Source of the DNA: Thermoleophilaceae bacterium
GTDB lineage: Bacteria; Actinomycetota; Thermoleophilia; Solirubrobacterales; Thermoleophilaceae
NCBI GenBank assembly: GCA_013695885.1
Contig: JACCZP010000206.1
Coordinates: 1 to 12,446, forward strand
Direction: 5' to 3'
DNA: 12,446 bases
Position 1 is the stretch's first letter, and each line of letters starts with the position of its first letter. The position numbers and the translations under genes were made by a program. The notes under the pieces were generated by a model that saw only the letters and a list, made by a program, of their open reading frames with translations, had not been told where the DNA came from and ran no database searches. Below are positions 1-5,067 of the stretch, one piece after another.

Positions 1-344
1 TCCTGGCTCGGGCCGAGCGTGCCGGAGGCGAGACGATCGTCGCCGACAAGGGCTATGCCGGGCGGGCGTTCGCCCTCGCGGCGAGCGAGCTTCAGGCCAA
101 GATCGTCCGCCCGGCGCGACGCGATGAACCCCAGGTCGGCCCACGCCTCTCGCGGATCCGCCAGCGCGTCGAGTCGATCTTCTGGACCTGCAAGGACCTG
201 CTCACCCTGGAGCGCCACGGAGCGCGCACGCTCGGGAACCTGCGCGTGCGCATCGCCCAGCGCTTTCTGGCCCTCGCGGCCGCCATCGCGCTCAACCACC
301 AGCTCGGTCGTCCGAGTCGCGCTCTCGTCGCCTATGTGGCGTGA
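1..344 (+). CDS. IS982-like DDE transposase, C-terminal part (runs off the left edge)
   Basis: The frame is open from the window edge to TGA at 342-344, giving about 113 residues. It reads VADKGYAG, which fits the second catalytic Asp of a DDE transposase. This is followed by RQRVESIFWTCKDLLTLERH, where the Glu fits the third catalytic residue, and then an alanine-rich helical end (LALAAAIALNHQLGRPSR). This arrangement is what I know from IS982/IS5-like transposases, whose usual length is roughly 280-300 residues, so the first two thirds lie outside the window. The family name is from memory of motifs; DDE transposase is the safer claim. Whether the element is intact cannot be judged. It lies next to further mobile-element debris, so the region is a likely site of past insertions and deletions. 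Confidence 0.8.
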   Translation, partial: LARAERAGGETIVADKGYAGRAFALAASELQAKIVRPARRDEPQVGPRLSRIRQRVESIFWTCKDLLTLERHGARTLGNLRVRIAQRFLALAAAIALNHQLGRPSRALVAYVA

Positions 345-362
345 GGGCGTGGAATCAGTCAT

Positions 363-602
363 CTAGGAGGGTCTAGCGAAACGCTCCGTCTCGGCGCGTC
401 GCCAGGCATCACGCATCGGTTCGCCCGCGGAGATGAACAACAGCGGCGCGGCGAGAAGCAACAGGGCCTCGTCAAACGGCCCCGGTATGGGCAAGAGGCC
501 GATCAGAACGAGCCAGCGGAGCGGCTTTGGGATGCGTTCGTCGCGGGCGAGGAGTCTGGCCGCGTGGATCGCTCTGGCGGTGAAGGCGCGTGCCTTCTGC
601 AC
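363..602 (-). CDS. Small predicted membrane protein, function unknown
   Basis: The frame encodes 79 residues from a GTG start at 602 to TAG at 363-365. The N-terminal third is basic and helical (residues 1-26). Residues 27-58 are strongly hydrophobic, with a Pro/Gly break (LLPIPGPFDEALLLL), giving one long or two short membrane segments. The C-terminus is charged (DAWRRAETERF). The layout resembles small YkvA/DUF1232-type membrane proteins, where a Pro-Gly-Asp turn separates two hydrophobic stretches, but I cannot confirm this. An in-frame stop lies only ten codons upstream of the GTG, so the start is limited to GTG or a CTG three codons earlier. It sits between two mobile-element remnants and convergent to the transposase, so it could be a cargo or stranded chromosomal gene. 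The amino-acid pattern, not a shadow composition, is why I accept it. Confidence 0.5.
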   Translation of the reverse strand: MQKARAFTARAIHAARLLARDERIPKPLRWLVLIGLLPIPGPFDEALLLLAAPLLFISAGEPMRDAWRRAETERFARPS

Positions 603-693
603 GTCCGCCAGCTTAGGCGGCGAGCGGTGTCAACAGGAACCCACCAGCGCACCACTTTCAGGAACCGAAAACTGCACCACTCAAGGCGCCGCC

Positions 694-728
694 GTTCAGG
701 CGGAGCCGCGGAGCGGCGGAGCCTGAAC
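694..728. repeat. 35-base imperfect inverted repeat (hairpin) after the istB remnant
   Basis: The outer arms GTTCAGGC and GCCTGAAC are perfectly complementary over 8 bases. After three mismatched pairs, an inner GC-rich stem of 5 pairs closes on a 3-base loop. It lies just downstream of the last recognisable IstB codon on the minus strand. It could act as a transcription terminator for leftward transcripts from arsR, although no T-run follows, or be part of the IS21-type element's end. The role is inference; the symmetry is seen directly. Confidence 0.5.
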
Positions 729-745
729 AGCGGGCGCGACGCCTG

Positions 746-1006
746 CCCCCGCTCGCGAAGCCGATAGCTCTTGCCCTTCAGGGTGACCATGGTGGCGTGA
801 TGGAACAGGCGGTCGATCAGCGCGGCGGCGAGGCCGTAGCGCTCGAGCCGGCGCAGCTCCTCGTCGAGGGCGTTTCGCTGTTGGGCCGACTCGAGGCGGT
901 CGACCCACTGCTGGGCGGTCGCGAAGGCGACGCGGTGACCCGCCTGGCACGTCTTGAGCTCGAGGGCGATGGCGGGGTGGCTTTTTCCCGCTCCGGGCAC
1001 ACCGGG
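746..1006 (-). pseudogene. istB: IS21-type helper ATPase remnant (IstB), N-terminally truncated and internally deleted
   Basis: Reading leftward from about 1006, the frame opens directly at a Walker A motif (GVPGAGKSH). It continues with ALELKTCQAGHRVAFATAQQ and a DEELRRLERYGL segment, as in IstB. It then jumps to the family's extreme C-terminus (AALIDRLFHHATMVTLKGKS, then YRLRERG). The expected middle is missing without loss of frame: the Walker B (DE) motif, the sensor region and the strand-turn before the last helix, roughly 60-65 residues. The N-terminal DNA-binding part (about 100 residues) is also absent, replaced by arsM sequence. IstB is normally about 250 residues and needs ATP hydrolysis to assist the IstA transposase, so this copy cannot work. 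No istA is visible. About 115 bases further on, TGTTGACAC (minus strand, near 626-634) could be part of the element's end, but this is only a suggestion. Confidence 0.8.
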
Positions 1007-1219
1007 TGGCCTCGTCCATGTCGGGGTCGGCCACGACGTCGGTGATCCCGAGCCGGCCGCCCGGGCGCAGCACGAGCCCTCGGCCGGGCCGCAGCAGCTC
1101 GCCCCGCTGCCGGCCGCCTGCTCGGCGGCCGCGGCGTAGCGTTCGCGCACGGCCTCCCTTACCTCCTTCGGTGACGTCAGCGGCTCGGTCGCGAGGCGAA
1201 GGCGCTCGGCGGCAGTCAT
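1007..1219 (-). pseudogene. arsM: Arsenite S-adenosylmethionine methyltransferase remnant (ArsM), internally deleted
   Basis: ATG at 1217-1219 overlaps the arsR stop in an ATGA, so this was the second gene of the arsR transcript. The first 40 or so codons read as an ArsM N-terminus (VREAVRERYAAAAEQAAG, then a Cys-rich SCCG...SCC stretch). In another reading frame the sequence then reads VLRPGGRLGITDVVADPDMD, the block that normally lies near residue 170-190 of a roughly 270-residue ArsM. About 120-130 residues, including the SAM-binding glycine motif and central Cys, are therefore missing. The remainder breaks straight into the istB fragment. GTGCTGCG-CCCGG occurs in near-identical form on both sides of the junction, which would fit a deletion through short homology. 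Not functional. Recognition rests on motif memory of ArsM and on position after arsR. Confidence 0.75.
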
Positions 1220-1569
1220 CGGCTCAGCCACCGAGACAGGTCCTCGAGCGCCCCGGGGCGGACGAAGTAGTAGGCCCAGAGGCCGCGGCGCACCGAGTCG
1301 ACCACTCCGGCCTGGCGGAGCACCTTCAGGTGGTGGGAGACTGTCGGCTGGCCGACGTCGAAGAGCGGGGTCAGCTCGCACACGCACACCTCGCCCGCGT
1401 GCTGGCGCAGCACGTCGACGAGCTGGAGGCGGATCGGGTCGGCGAGGGCCTTCGCTACCGCGGCCATGCGCTCAGCCTCCTGACGGGCGACCTCGGGGTA
1501 GGCGACCGGCTCGCAGCACGGCTCGCCGGGGCCTCGCTTCTGCTTCGGCGTGAGCTCCAGATCGACCAT
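1216..1569 (-). CDS. arsR: ArsR-family arsenite-responsive repressor
   Basis: The protein has 117 residues with a winged-helix core. The recognition region is DVGQPTVSHHLKVLRQAGVV (residues 71-90), and the As(III)-binding motif EVCVCEL places Cys62 and Cys64 in the helix before it. An N-terminal Cys18-Cys19 pair (GEPCCEP) may add thiolate ligands. Known members bind their operator as dimers and release it when arsenite or antimonite binds the cysteines. I chose ATG 1567-1569. The longer frame to 1608 would start inside the promoter, and the predicted transcript begins only a few bases before this ATG, with no Shine-Dalgarno. The stop overlaps the arsM remnant's ATG (ATGA). It faces the phosphoesterase-arsC-aquaporin operon across a shared control region and probably represses both directions. 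Confidence 0.95.
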   Translation of the reverse strand: MVDLELTPKQKRGPGEPCCEPVAYPEVARQEAERMAAVAKALADPIRLQLVDVLRQHAGEVCVCELTPLFDVGQPTVSHHLKVLRQAGVVDSVRRGLWAYYFVRPGALEDLSRWLSR

Positions 1570-1571
1570 GA

Positions 1572-1609
1572 TCAATCTACGTATACCGATTGAAATGGTG
1601 GCTGTCAAT
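1572..1609. promoter_or_regulatory. Probable ArsR operator: three alternating TCAAT/ATTGA half-sites
   Basis: TCAAT at 1572-1576, ATTGA at 1589-1593 and TCAAT at 1605-1609 form two linked inverted repeats sharing the middle half-site, with gaps of 12 and 11 bases. Known ArsR operators are imperfect palindromes built from ATCAA/TTGAT-like halves, so the match is reasonable. The sites cover the -35 and -10 boxes of both divergent promoters. The repeats are seen directly; binding is inference. Confidence 0.6.
1580..1608 (-). promoter_or_regulatory. arsR promoter, near-consensus sigma70 type, near-leaderless
   Basis: On the minus strand, TTGACA (1603-1608) is followed after exactly 17 bases by TATACG (1580-1585), the best housekeeping-type promoter in the window. 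Only ten bases separate the -10 box from the arsR ATG, so the message would have almost no leader. No ribosome-binding site is present, which agrees. Assignment is from sequence match only. Confidence 0.75.
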
Positions 1610-1618
1610 GTTTAGGCT
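1590..1618 (+). promoter_or_regulatory. Promoter of the phosphoesterase-arsC-aquaporin operon
   Basis: On the plus strand, TTGAAA (1590-1595) and TAGGCT (1613-1618) are separated by 17 bases. GTG at 1625 follows after six bases, so the transcript would start at or next to the start codon. Its -35 box lies between the -35 and -10 boxes of the opposing arsR promoter, so the two promoters physically overlap and one bound repressor could block both. Confidence 0.6.
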
Positions 1619-1624
1619 GTGGCC

Positions 1625-2410
1625 GTGACCAAAGGTGGCGCACAGCCGAACGGCGAGGGCCCCTTCCACCATCCTGGCGATGACGGCTTCGAGCGCGTCG
1701 CGGTCATCACCGACATCCACGCCAACCTCTCGGCCCTCGAGGCGGTCCTCGAGGCAATCCGCTGGCTCGACGTCGACGAGCTGTACTGCGGCGGCGACCT
1801 CATCGACTACGGGCCGCGCCCCAACGAGGTCTGCCGTCTCATCGAGGAGCGAAGGATCCCGACGATCTACGGCAACTACGACTGGGCCATCGCCCGTGAT
1901 CGGCTCGAGTGCGGCTGCGCGTACGTGACCGAGCACGACCGTGCCCTCGGCCAGCGCTCGGTCGCGTGGATCCTGGCCCACACCGACCGACATTCGAAGC
2001 ACTTCATGCACAGGCTGCCCTTCGAACTGCGGTTCCGAATGGGAGGTCGGCGTCTGCGCCTAGTCCACGGCTCGCCGCGGAAGGTCAACGAGTACCTCTT
2101 CGCGGACAAGCCGGCGCGGACCTTCGAGCGGATCGCCCGGGCCGCCGACTGCGACGTGCTCGTCTTCGGCCACACCCACCAACCCTGGGTGCACGAGTAC
2201 GGCGGGGTGCTGTTCGTGAACTGCGGCGCGGTCGGCAGACCGAAGGACGGCGATGCCCGGGCCGCCTTCGCGCTGCTCGAGCTCAACGAGGCCGGCGAGG
2301 TCCACGCCTCGATCGAACGCGTCCCCTACGACGCCGCGGCAGTGGCCCGAGACCTAGCCGCCGCCGGACTGCCCAACGAGTACGCCGCCAAGCTCGTAGC
2401 CGCCGCCTAG
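1625..2410 (+). CDS. Calcineurin-like metallophosphoesterase in the ars operon
   Basis: The protein has 261 residues and the full binuclear-metal motif set of the calcineurin-like/YfcE superfamily: DIHAN (30-34), GGDLIDYGP (56-64), GNYD (83-86), HGSP (148-151) and GHTHQ (182-186). It should hydrolyse a phosphomonoester or phosphodiester in the cytoplasm; the substrate cannot be read from sequence. Tyr replaces the usual His/Cys of the GNHD/GNCD motif. A CGC triplet (Cys96, Cys98) follows in LECGCAY; I recall this in actinobacterial relatives. GTG 1625 was chosen because a -10 box ends six bases before it; GTG 1619 is the alternative and would precede the predicted transcript start. It is first in the operon, 12 bases before arsC, and so presumably arsenic-induced. 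Its part in arsenic resistance is unknown. Confidence 0.88.
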   Translation: MTKGGAQPNGEGPFHHPGDDGFERVAVITDIHANLSALEAVLEAIRWLDVDELYCGGDLIDYGPRPNEVCRLIEERRIPTIYGNYDWAIARDRLECGCAYVTEHDRALGQRSVAWILAHTDRHSKHFMHRLPFELRFRMGGRRLRLVHGSPRKVNEYLFADKPARTFERIARAADCDVLVFGHTHQPWVHEYGGVLFVNCGAVGRPKDGDARAAFALLELNEAGEVHASIERVPYDAAAVARDLAAAGLPNEYAAKLVAAA

Positions 2411-2422
2411 ATAGGAGACACG

Positions 2423-3034
2423 ATGAGGTACGTCCTGTTCGTCTGCACCCACAACGCCGGGCGCTCACAGATGGCCGAGGCCTTCTTCGCGCGCCATGCG
2501 CCGCCCGACATCCGTGCCGAGTCGGCCGGACAGGAGCCGGCGCGGGAGGTGTGGCCTCAGGTCGTCGAGGCCATGAACGAGGTCGGCATCGACCTGCGCG
2601 AGCGCCGCCCGCAGAAGCTCACGGTCGAGATGCAGCTGCACGCCGACTGGGCGATCACCCTCGCCTGCGGCGCCCAGTGCCCCTACGTGCCGACCACGGT
2701 CGAGGACTGGGACATCCCCGACCCGGCGGGACGCTCGCTCGATGAGGTGCGGGCGATTCGCGATGCCATCGAGACCCGCGTGCGCGAGCTCCTCGACGAG
2801 AAGATCGACCTGATCCGCTCGGACCGCACCGCCCACCAGGCTCGCCTGTGGCGCCTGCTGCCCAACCTGGTGGCCGAGTTCGGCGGGCAGCGGTCCGAGG
2901 AGGAGATCCGTACCGCGGCCGACGCCGCCCTCGCCGAGTTCCAGGACGCGCCGGTGCGCTCCTTCGTCATGACCATCGCGAACCGCAAGGCCCGCGAGGT
3001 CCTGCGCGCCAGCGGCCAGCCGGCGCCCGTCTAG
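2423..3034 (+). CDS. arsC: Arsenate reductase (LMW-PTP type) with C-terminal helical domain
   Basis: The protein has 203 residues. The N-terminal 130 form the low-molecular-weight phosphatase fold: the P-loop VCTHNAGRSQMAE has nucleophile Cys8 and Arg14, and DPAG (Asp100) supplies the acid. Cys82 and Cys86 (LACGAQCP) stand where thioredoxin-coupled ArsC keeps its Cys82/Cys89 redox relay, so arsenate reduction with disulfide shuttling is likely; coupling to thioredoxin or mycothiol is open. Residues about 134-200 are extra compared with the usual 130-140 residue enzyme. They look like the three-helix bundle dimerisation domain (AEFQDAPVRSFVMTIANRKA) found beside some actinobacterial ArsC proteins. 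AGGAG (2413-2417) precedes ATG by five bases. The aquaporin frame opens right at its stop. Product: arsenite for export. Confidence 0.92.
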   Translation: MRYVLFVCTHNAGRSQMAEAFFARHAPPDIRAESAGQEPAREVWPQVVEAMNEVGIDLRERRPQKLTVEMQLHADWAITLACGAQCPYVPTTVEDWDIPDPAGRSLDEVRAIRDAIETRVRELLDEKIDLIRSDRTAHQARLWRLLPNLVAEFGGQRSEEEIRTAADAALAEFQDAPVRSFVMTIANRKAREVLRASGQPAPV

Positions 3035-3036
3035 CC

Positions 3037-3756
3037 CTGGACGCCTCGCTCGCCCTCTGGCGTCGGGCCCTGGCGGAGGGGCTCGGCGCCTTCTTCCTCG
3101 TCTTCGCCGGATGCGGCGCGGTCGTCGCCGACGCTCGATACGACGGCGCGCTCGGGGCGGTGGGAGTCGCCCTCGTCTTCGGCCTCGTGATCATGGCCAT
3201 GGTCTTCGCCACCGGCCACCTCTCGGGCGCCCACCTGAACCCGGCCGTGACGCTCGCCTTCGCCCTGACCCGACACTTCCCGAGCCGCGACGTGGTCGCC
3301 TACGTGATGGCGCAGGTCGGCGGTGCGACCGTGGCCGCGCTCTGTCTCCGCGCCGCCTGGCCGGACGGGCCCGGCGATCTCGGGGCCACCGTCCCGAGCG
3401 TCGGCGCCGGCGGCGCCCTCCTCTACGAGCTTCTCCTCACCGCCGTCCTCATGTTCGTGATCACCGCGGTGGCCACCGACGTCCGGGCCGTCGGCTCCGG
3501 GGCCGCACTCGCCATCGGCGGCACGGTGGCCCTCGACGCCCTCTTCGGCGGCCCGGTAACGGGCGCGTCGATGAACCCCGCGCGCTCCTTCGGGCCGGCG
3601 CTGGCCGCCGGGGAGTGGCAGGACTTCTGGATCTACGTCGCCGGACCTACCGCTGGTGCCGTGGTCGGCGCCTTGGCCTACCAGCTCGTGCGCGGCCAGG
3701 CACCACCGGGCCCCGAGGAGCGCACCGAGCGCGAGACGTGCATCGTGCTCAGGTGA
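3037..3756 (+). CDS. aqpS: MIP-family aquaporin, likely arsenite channel (AqpS-like)
   Basis: The protein has about 239 residues and six hydrophobic segments, with the two pore motifs HLNPAVT (NPA at 68-70) and SMNPARS (NPA at 180-182, pore Arg183). Aligned by eye to E. coli AqpZ, the selectivity filter would be Phe48, Ala168, Ala177, Arg183. The narrowing His of AqpZ becomes Ala, which would widen the pore and suits uncharged As(OH)3. AqpS next to arsC is known from Sinorhizobium, where arsenite leaves by the channel. The start is a real problem: helix 1 begins near residue 8, and no in-frame ATG, GTG or TTG lies between the arsC stop and that helix. CTG 3037, two bases past the arsC stop, is my provisional start, by coupling. 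A -1 frameshift fusion with ArsC is the alternative. No Shine-Dalgarno is visible. Confidence 0.88.
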   Translation: MDASLALWRRALAEGLGAFFLVFAGCGAVVADARYDGALGAVGVALVFGLVIMAMVFATGHLSGAHLNPAVTLAFALTRHFPSRDVVAYVMAQVGGATVAALCLRAAWPDGPGDLGATVPSVGAGGALLYELLLTAVLMFVITAVATDVRAVGSGAALAIGGTVALDALFGGPVTGASMNPARSFGPALAAGEWQDFWIYVAGPTAGAVVGALAYQLVRGQAPPGPEERTERETCIVLR

Positions 3757-4498
3757 CTGTGTGCACAAGTTCCCAGGTCGTCTCACGAAGCCGCTGCTCG
3801 CGATCCGGGTCGACCTGCTGAGCCTCGGCGAGCAGGGCACCGATGGACGCGGCGAAGGCCCGGCGCAGCTCGCGTCCGTCCAGCTCACGCACGAGGGTCT
3901 CCGCGACGCTCTGACGCAGACCCGCGGGTAGATCATCGACACCGCGACCTTGGTTCGCGGGCAGCTCGTGGCGCAAGCAGGCAAGCGTGATGACCTGGTC
4001 GCGCACGCCGTTGATCATGTGCAGCGCCTGCAGGGCTCGACCTCGCGCGATGCTTGACCGTGCGTGCAGCGCGTAGAGCCATCCCATGCCGATAAGGGTT
4101 CCAGGCGCAGGCGAGCGCGGAGGCCGGGGCTCGTTGGACTCGCCGAACAGCAGACGGAACGACGCGCCCGACGCCGCGAACGCGTCCCCTGGCCAAAACG
4201 AGAGATCGACCTGAAGCGAGCTGCTCAGTAGGAACACGCGAAACAACGTGGAGTCAGACCACACGTCGAGATGATCGACGGCGGAGGCGCTCTCGTAGAT
4301 ACGCGTGGTCCACTCGGCGGCGACGTCATCGGGCTCGAGGCCGTCGGCAAGACGCAGGGCGAGATCGATGTCAGACCACGCGTCCTCGCGATCATTCGCT
4401 CCCGATCCGACGACGGCCGCAGCAGTGATCCGGTCGTCGCCCCGCGCGACCGCGATGAGACGATCGCGGAGGGCCTCCCGTTCGGGAATGCTGAACAC
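3749..4498 (-). CDS. Nucleotidyltransferase-fold protein (Pol-beta superfamily)
   Basis: The protein has 249 residues from GTG 4498. The signature GSGAN (31-35) followed by SDIDLAL (Asp43, Asp45), with a third acidic residue in LQVDLSF (Asp98), gives the metal-binding triad of the Pol-beta-type nucleotidyltransferases. The C-terminal 130 residues are helical (ALHMINGVRDQVITLACLRH), as in aminoglycoside and lincosamide nucleotidyltransferases and related uncharacterised proteins. It could transfer a nucleotide to a small molecule, or be an orphan of this broad class; the substrate cannot be named. An upstream frame extends to 4822 but overlaps the thioesterase and lacks conserved motifs, hence GTG. 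It converges with the aquaporin, sharing eight bases at the stops, so no terminator fits between them. It does not look arsenic-related. Confidence 0.8.
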   Translation of the reverse strand: MFSIPEREALRDRLIAVARGDDRITAAAVVGSGANDREDAWSDIDLALRLADGLEPDDVAAEWTTRIYESASAVDHLDVWSDSTLFRVFLLSSSLQVDLSFWPGDAFAASGASFRLLFGESNEPRPPRSPAPGTLIGMGWLYALHARSSIARGRALQALHMINGVRDQVITLACLRHELPANQGRGVDDLPAGLRQSVAETLVRELDGRELRRAFAASIGALLAEAQQVDPDREQRLRETTWELVHTVT

Positions 4499-4580
4499 GC
4501 AGGCATCGTATGGGGCGTCGATGCGGGAGCTGCCCGCTGACCGCGGGCCCGGCTCAGGGATACATGCTGTGTCTCGGCAG

Positions 4581-4613
4581 CCGAACCCTCGATTGCGAAC
4601 GATCGTGGTTCGG
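4581..4613 (-). terminator. Hairpin just past the thioesterase stop, possible terminator
   Basis: CCGAACC (4581-4587) and GGTTCGG (4607-4613) are perfect 7-base complements. Inside them CGAT (4590-4593) pairs with ATCG (4602-4605) around an 8-base loop. The structure begins four bases beyond the thioesterase stop on the minus strand. No T-run follows, so termination would not be classically intrinsic; a 3' end stabiliser is equally possible. Confidence 0.45.
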
Positions 4614-4617
4614 TCTC

Positions 4618-5067
4618 TCAGTCGCGGCGCGGCCGCACCGCGATCGTCACCCGCGAGCTGGCGCACAGCCGGCCGTGGTCGTCGGTCATGTCGACGTCCC
4701 ACACCCACATCTGCCGCGAGCGGTGAATGCGTCGTCCCTCGGCGTGCACGGTGCCCTCGGTGATCTGACGAAGGAACTTGACCTCGTGGGCGGTGCCGAA
4801 CGCGATGCTGCCGTCCTCCCACACGGCGCGCACGGTGGCCTCGCTCGCCAGCATCTCGGCCAGTGCGGCGTAGGCGCCGCCGTGCACGAGGCCGTAGACC
4901 TGCTTGATCCGGTCGGTCACCGGGACCCGCCCGCGCACCGACTCCTCCCCCACCTCGAGCACCTCGAAGCCGAGCGTGCCGTCGAGGACGTCGGCCTCGG
5001 CCAGCACGTAGCCCTTCGACCGCCCGGGCATGCCCACCGGACCGGACGAGCGCGACTCCCCGCTCAC
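4618..5067 (-). CDS. PaaI-family hotdog thioesterase
   Basis: The protein has 149 residues with a single hotdog domain. The central helix carries [18 protein letters not shown] (His62-Gly-Gly and acidic Glu71), the usual active-site arrangement of PaaI-type acyl-CoA thioesterases. Later strands read [19 protein letters not shown]. It should hydrolyse a short or aryl acyl-CoA to free acid and CoA in the cytoplasm; the exact substrate is not visible. The start GTG at 5067 overlaps the acetoacetyl-CoA synthetase stop in a GTGA, implying translational coupling. A later in-frame ATG at residue 13 is the alternative, and would still leave the domain whole. Pairing with an acyl-CoA ligase suggests control of the acyl-CoA pool or CoA recycling. 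A hairpin follows the stop. Confidence 0.88.
   Translation of the reverse strand: MSGESRSSGPVGMPGRSKGYVLAEADVLDGTLGFEVLEVGEESVRGRVPVTDRIKQVYGLVHGGAYAALAEMLASEATVRAVWEDGSIAFGTAHEVKFLRQITEGTVHAEGRRIHRSRQMWVWDVDMTDDHGRLCASSRVTIAVRPRRD

Noticed and set aside
503..1387. A 294-codon minus-strand frame as one intact protein
   Set aside because: It is a chimera: part shadow of arsR, then the ArsM N-terminus, then IstB pieces, then non-coding sequence. Treated as two pseudogene fragments.
1570..1608. Longer arsR start at 1608
   Set aside because: That codon lies in the -35 box of the arsR promoter, and the added residues have no family support.
1619..1624. GTG 1619 as the phosphoesterase start
   Set aside because: It directly abuts the predicted -10 box, so it would precede the transcript start. 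Kept only as an alternative because the promoter is unproven.
2848..3036. GTG 2848 as the aquaporin start
   Set aside because: It would add 63 Arg/Gly-rich residues that are a shadow of the ArsC C-terminal domain and do not belong to any aquaporin.
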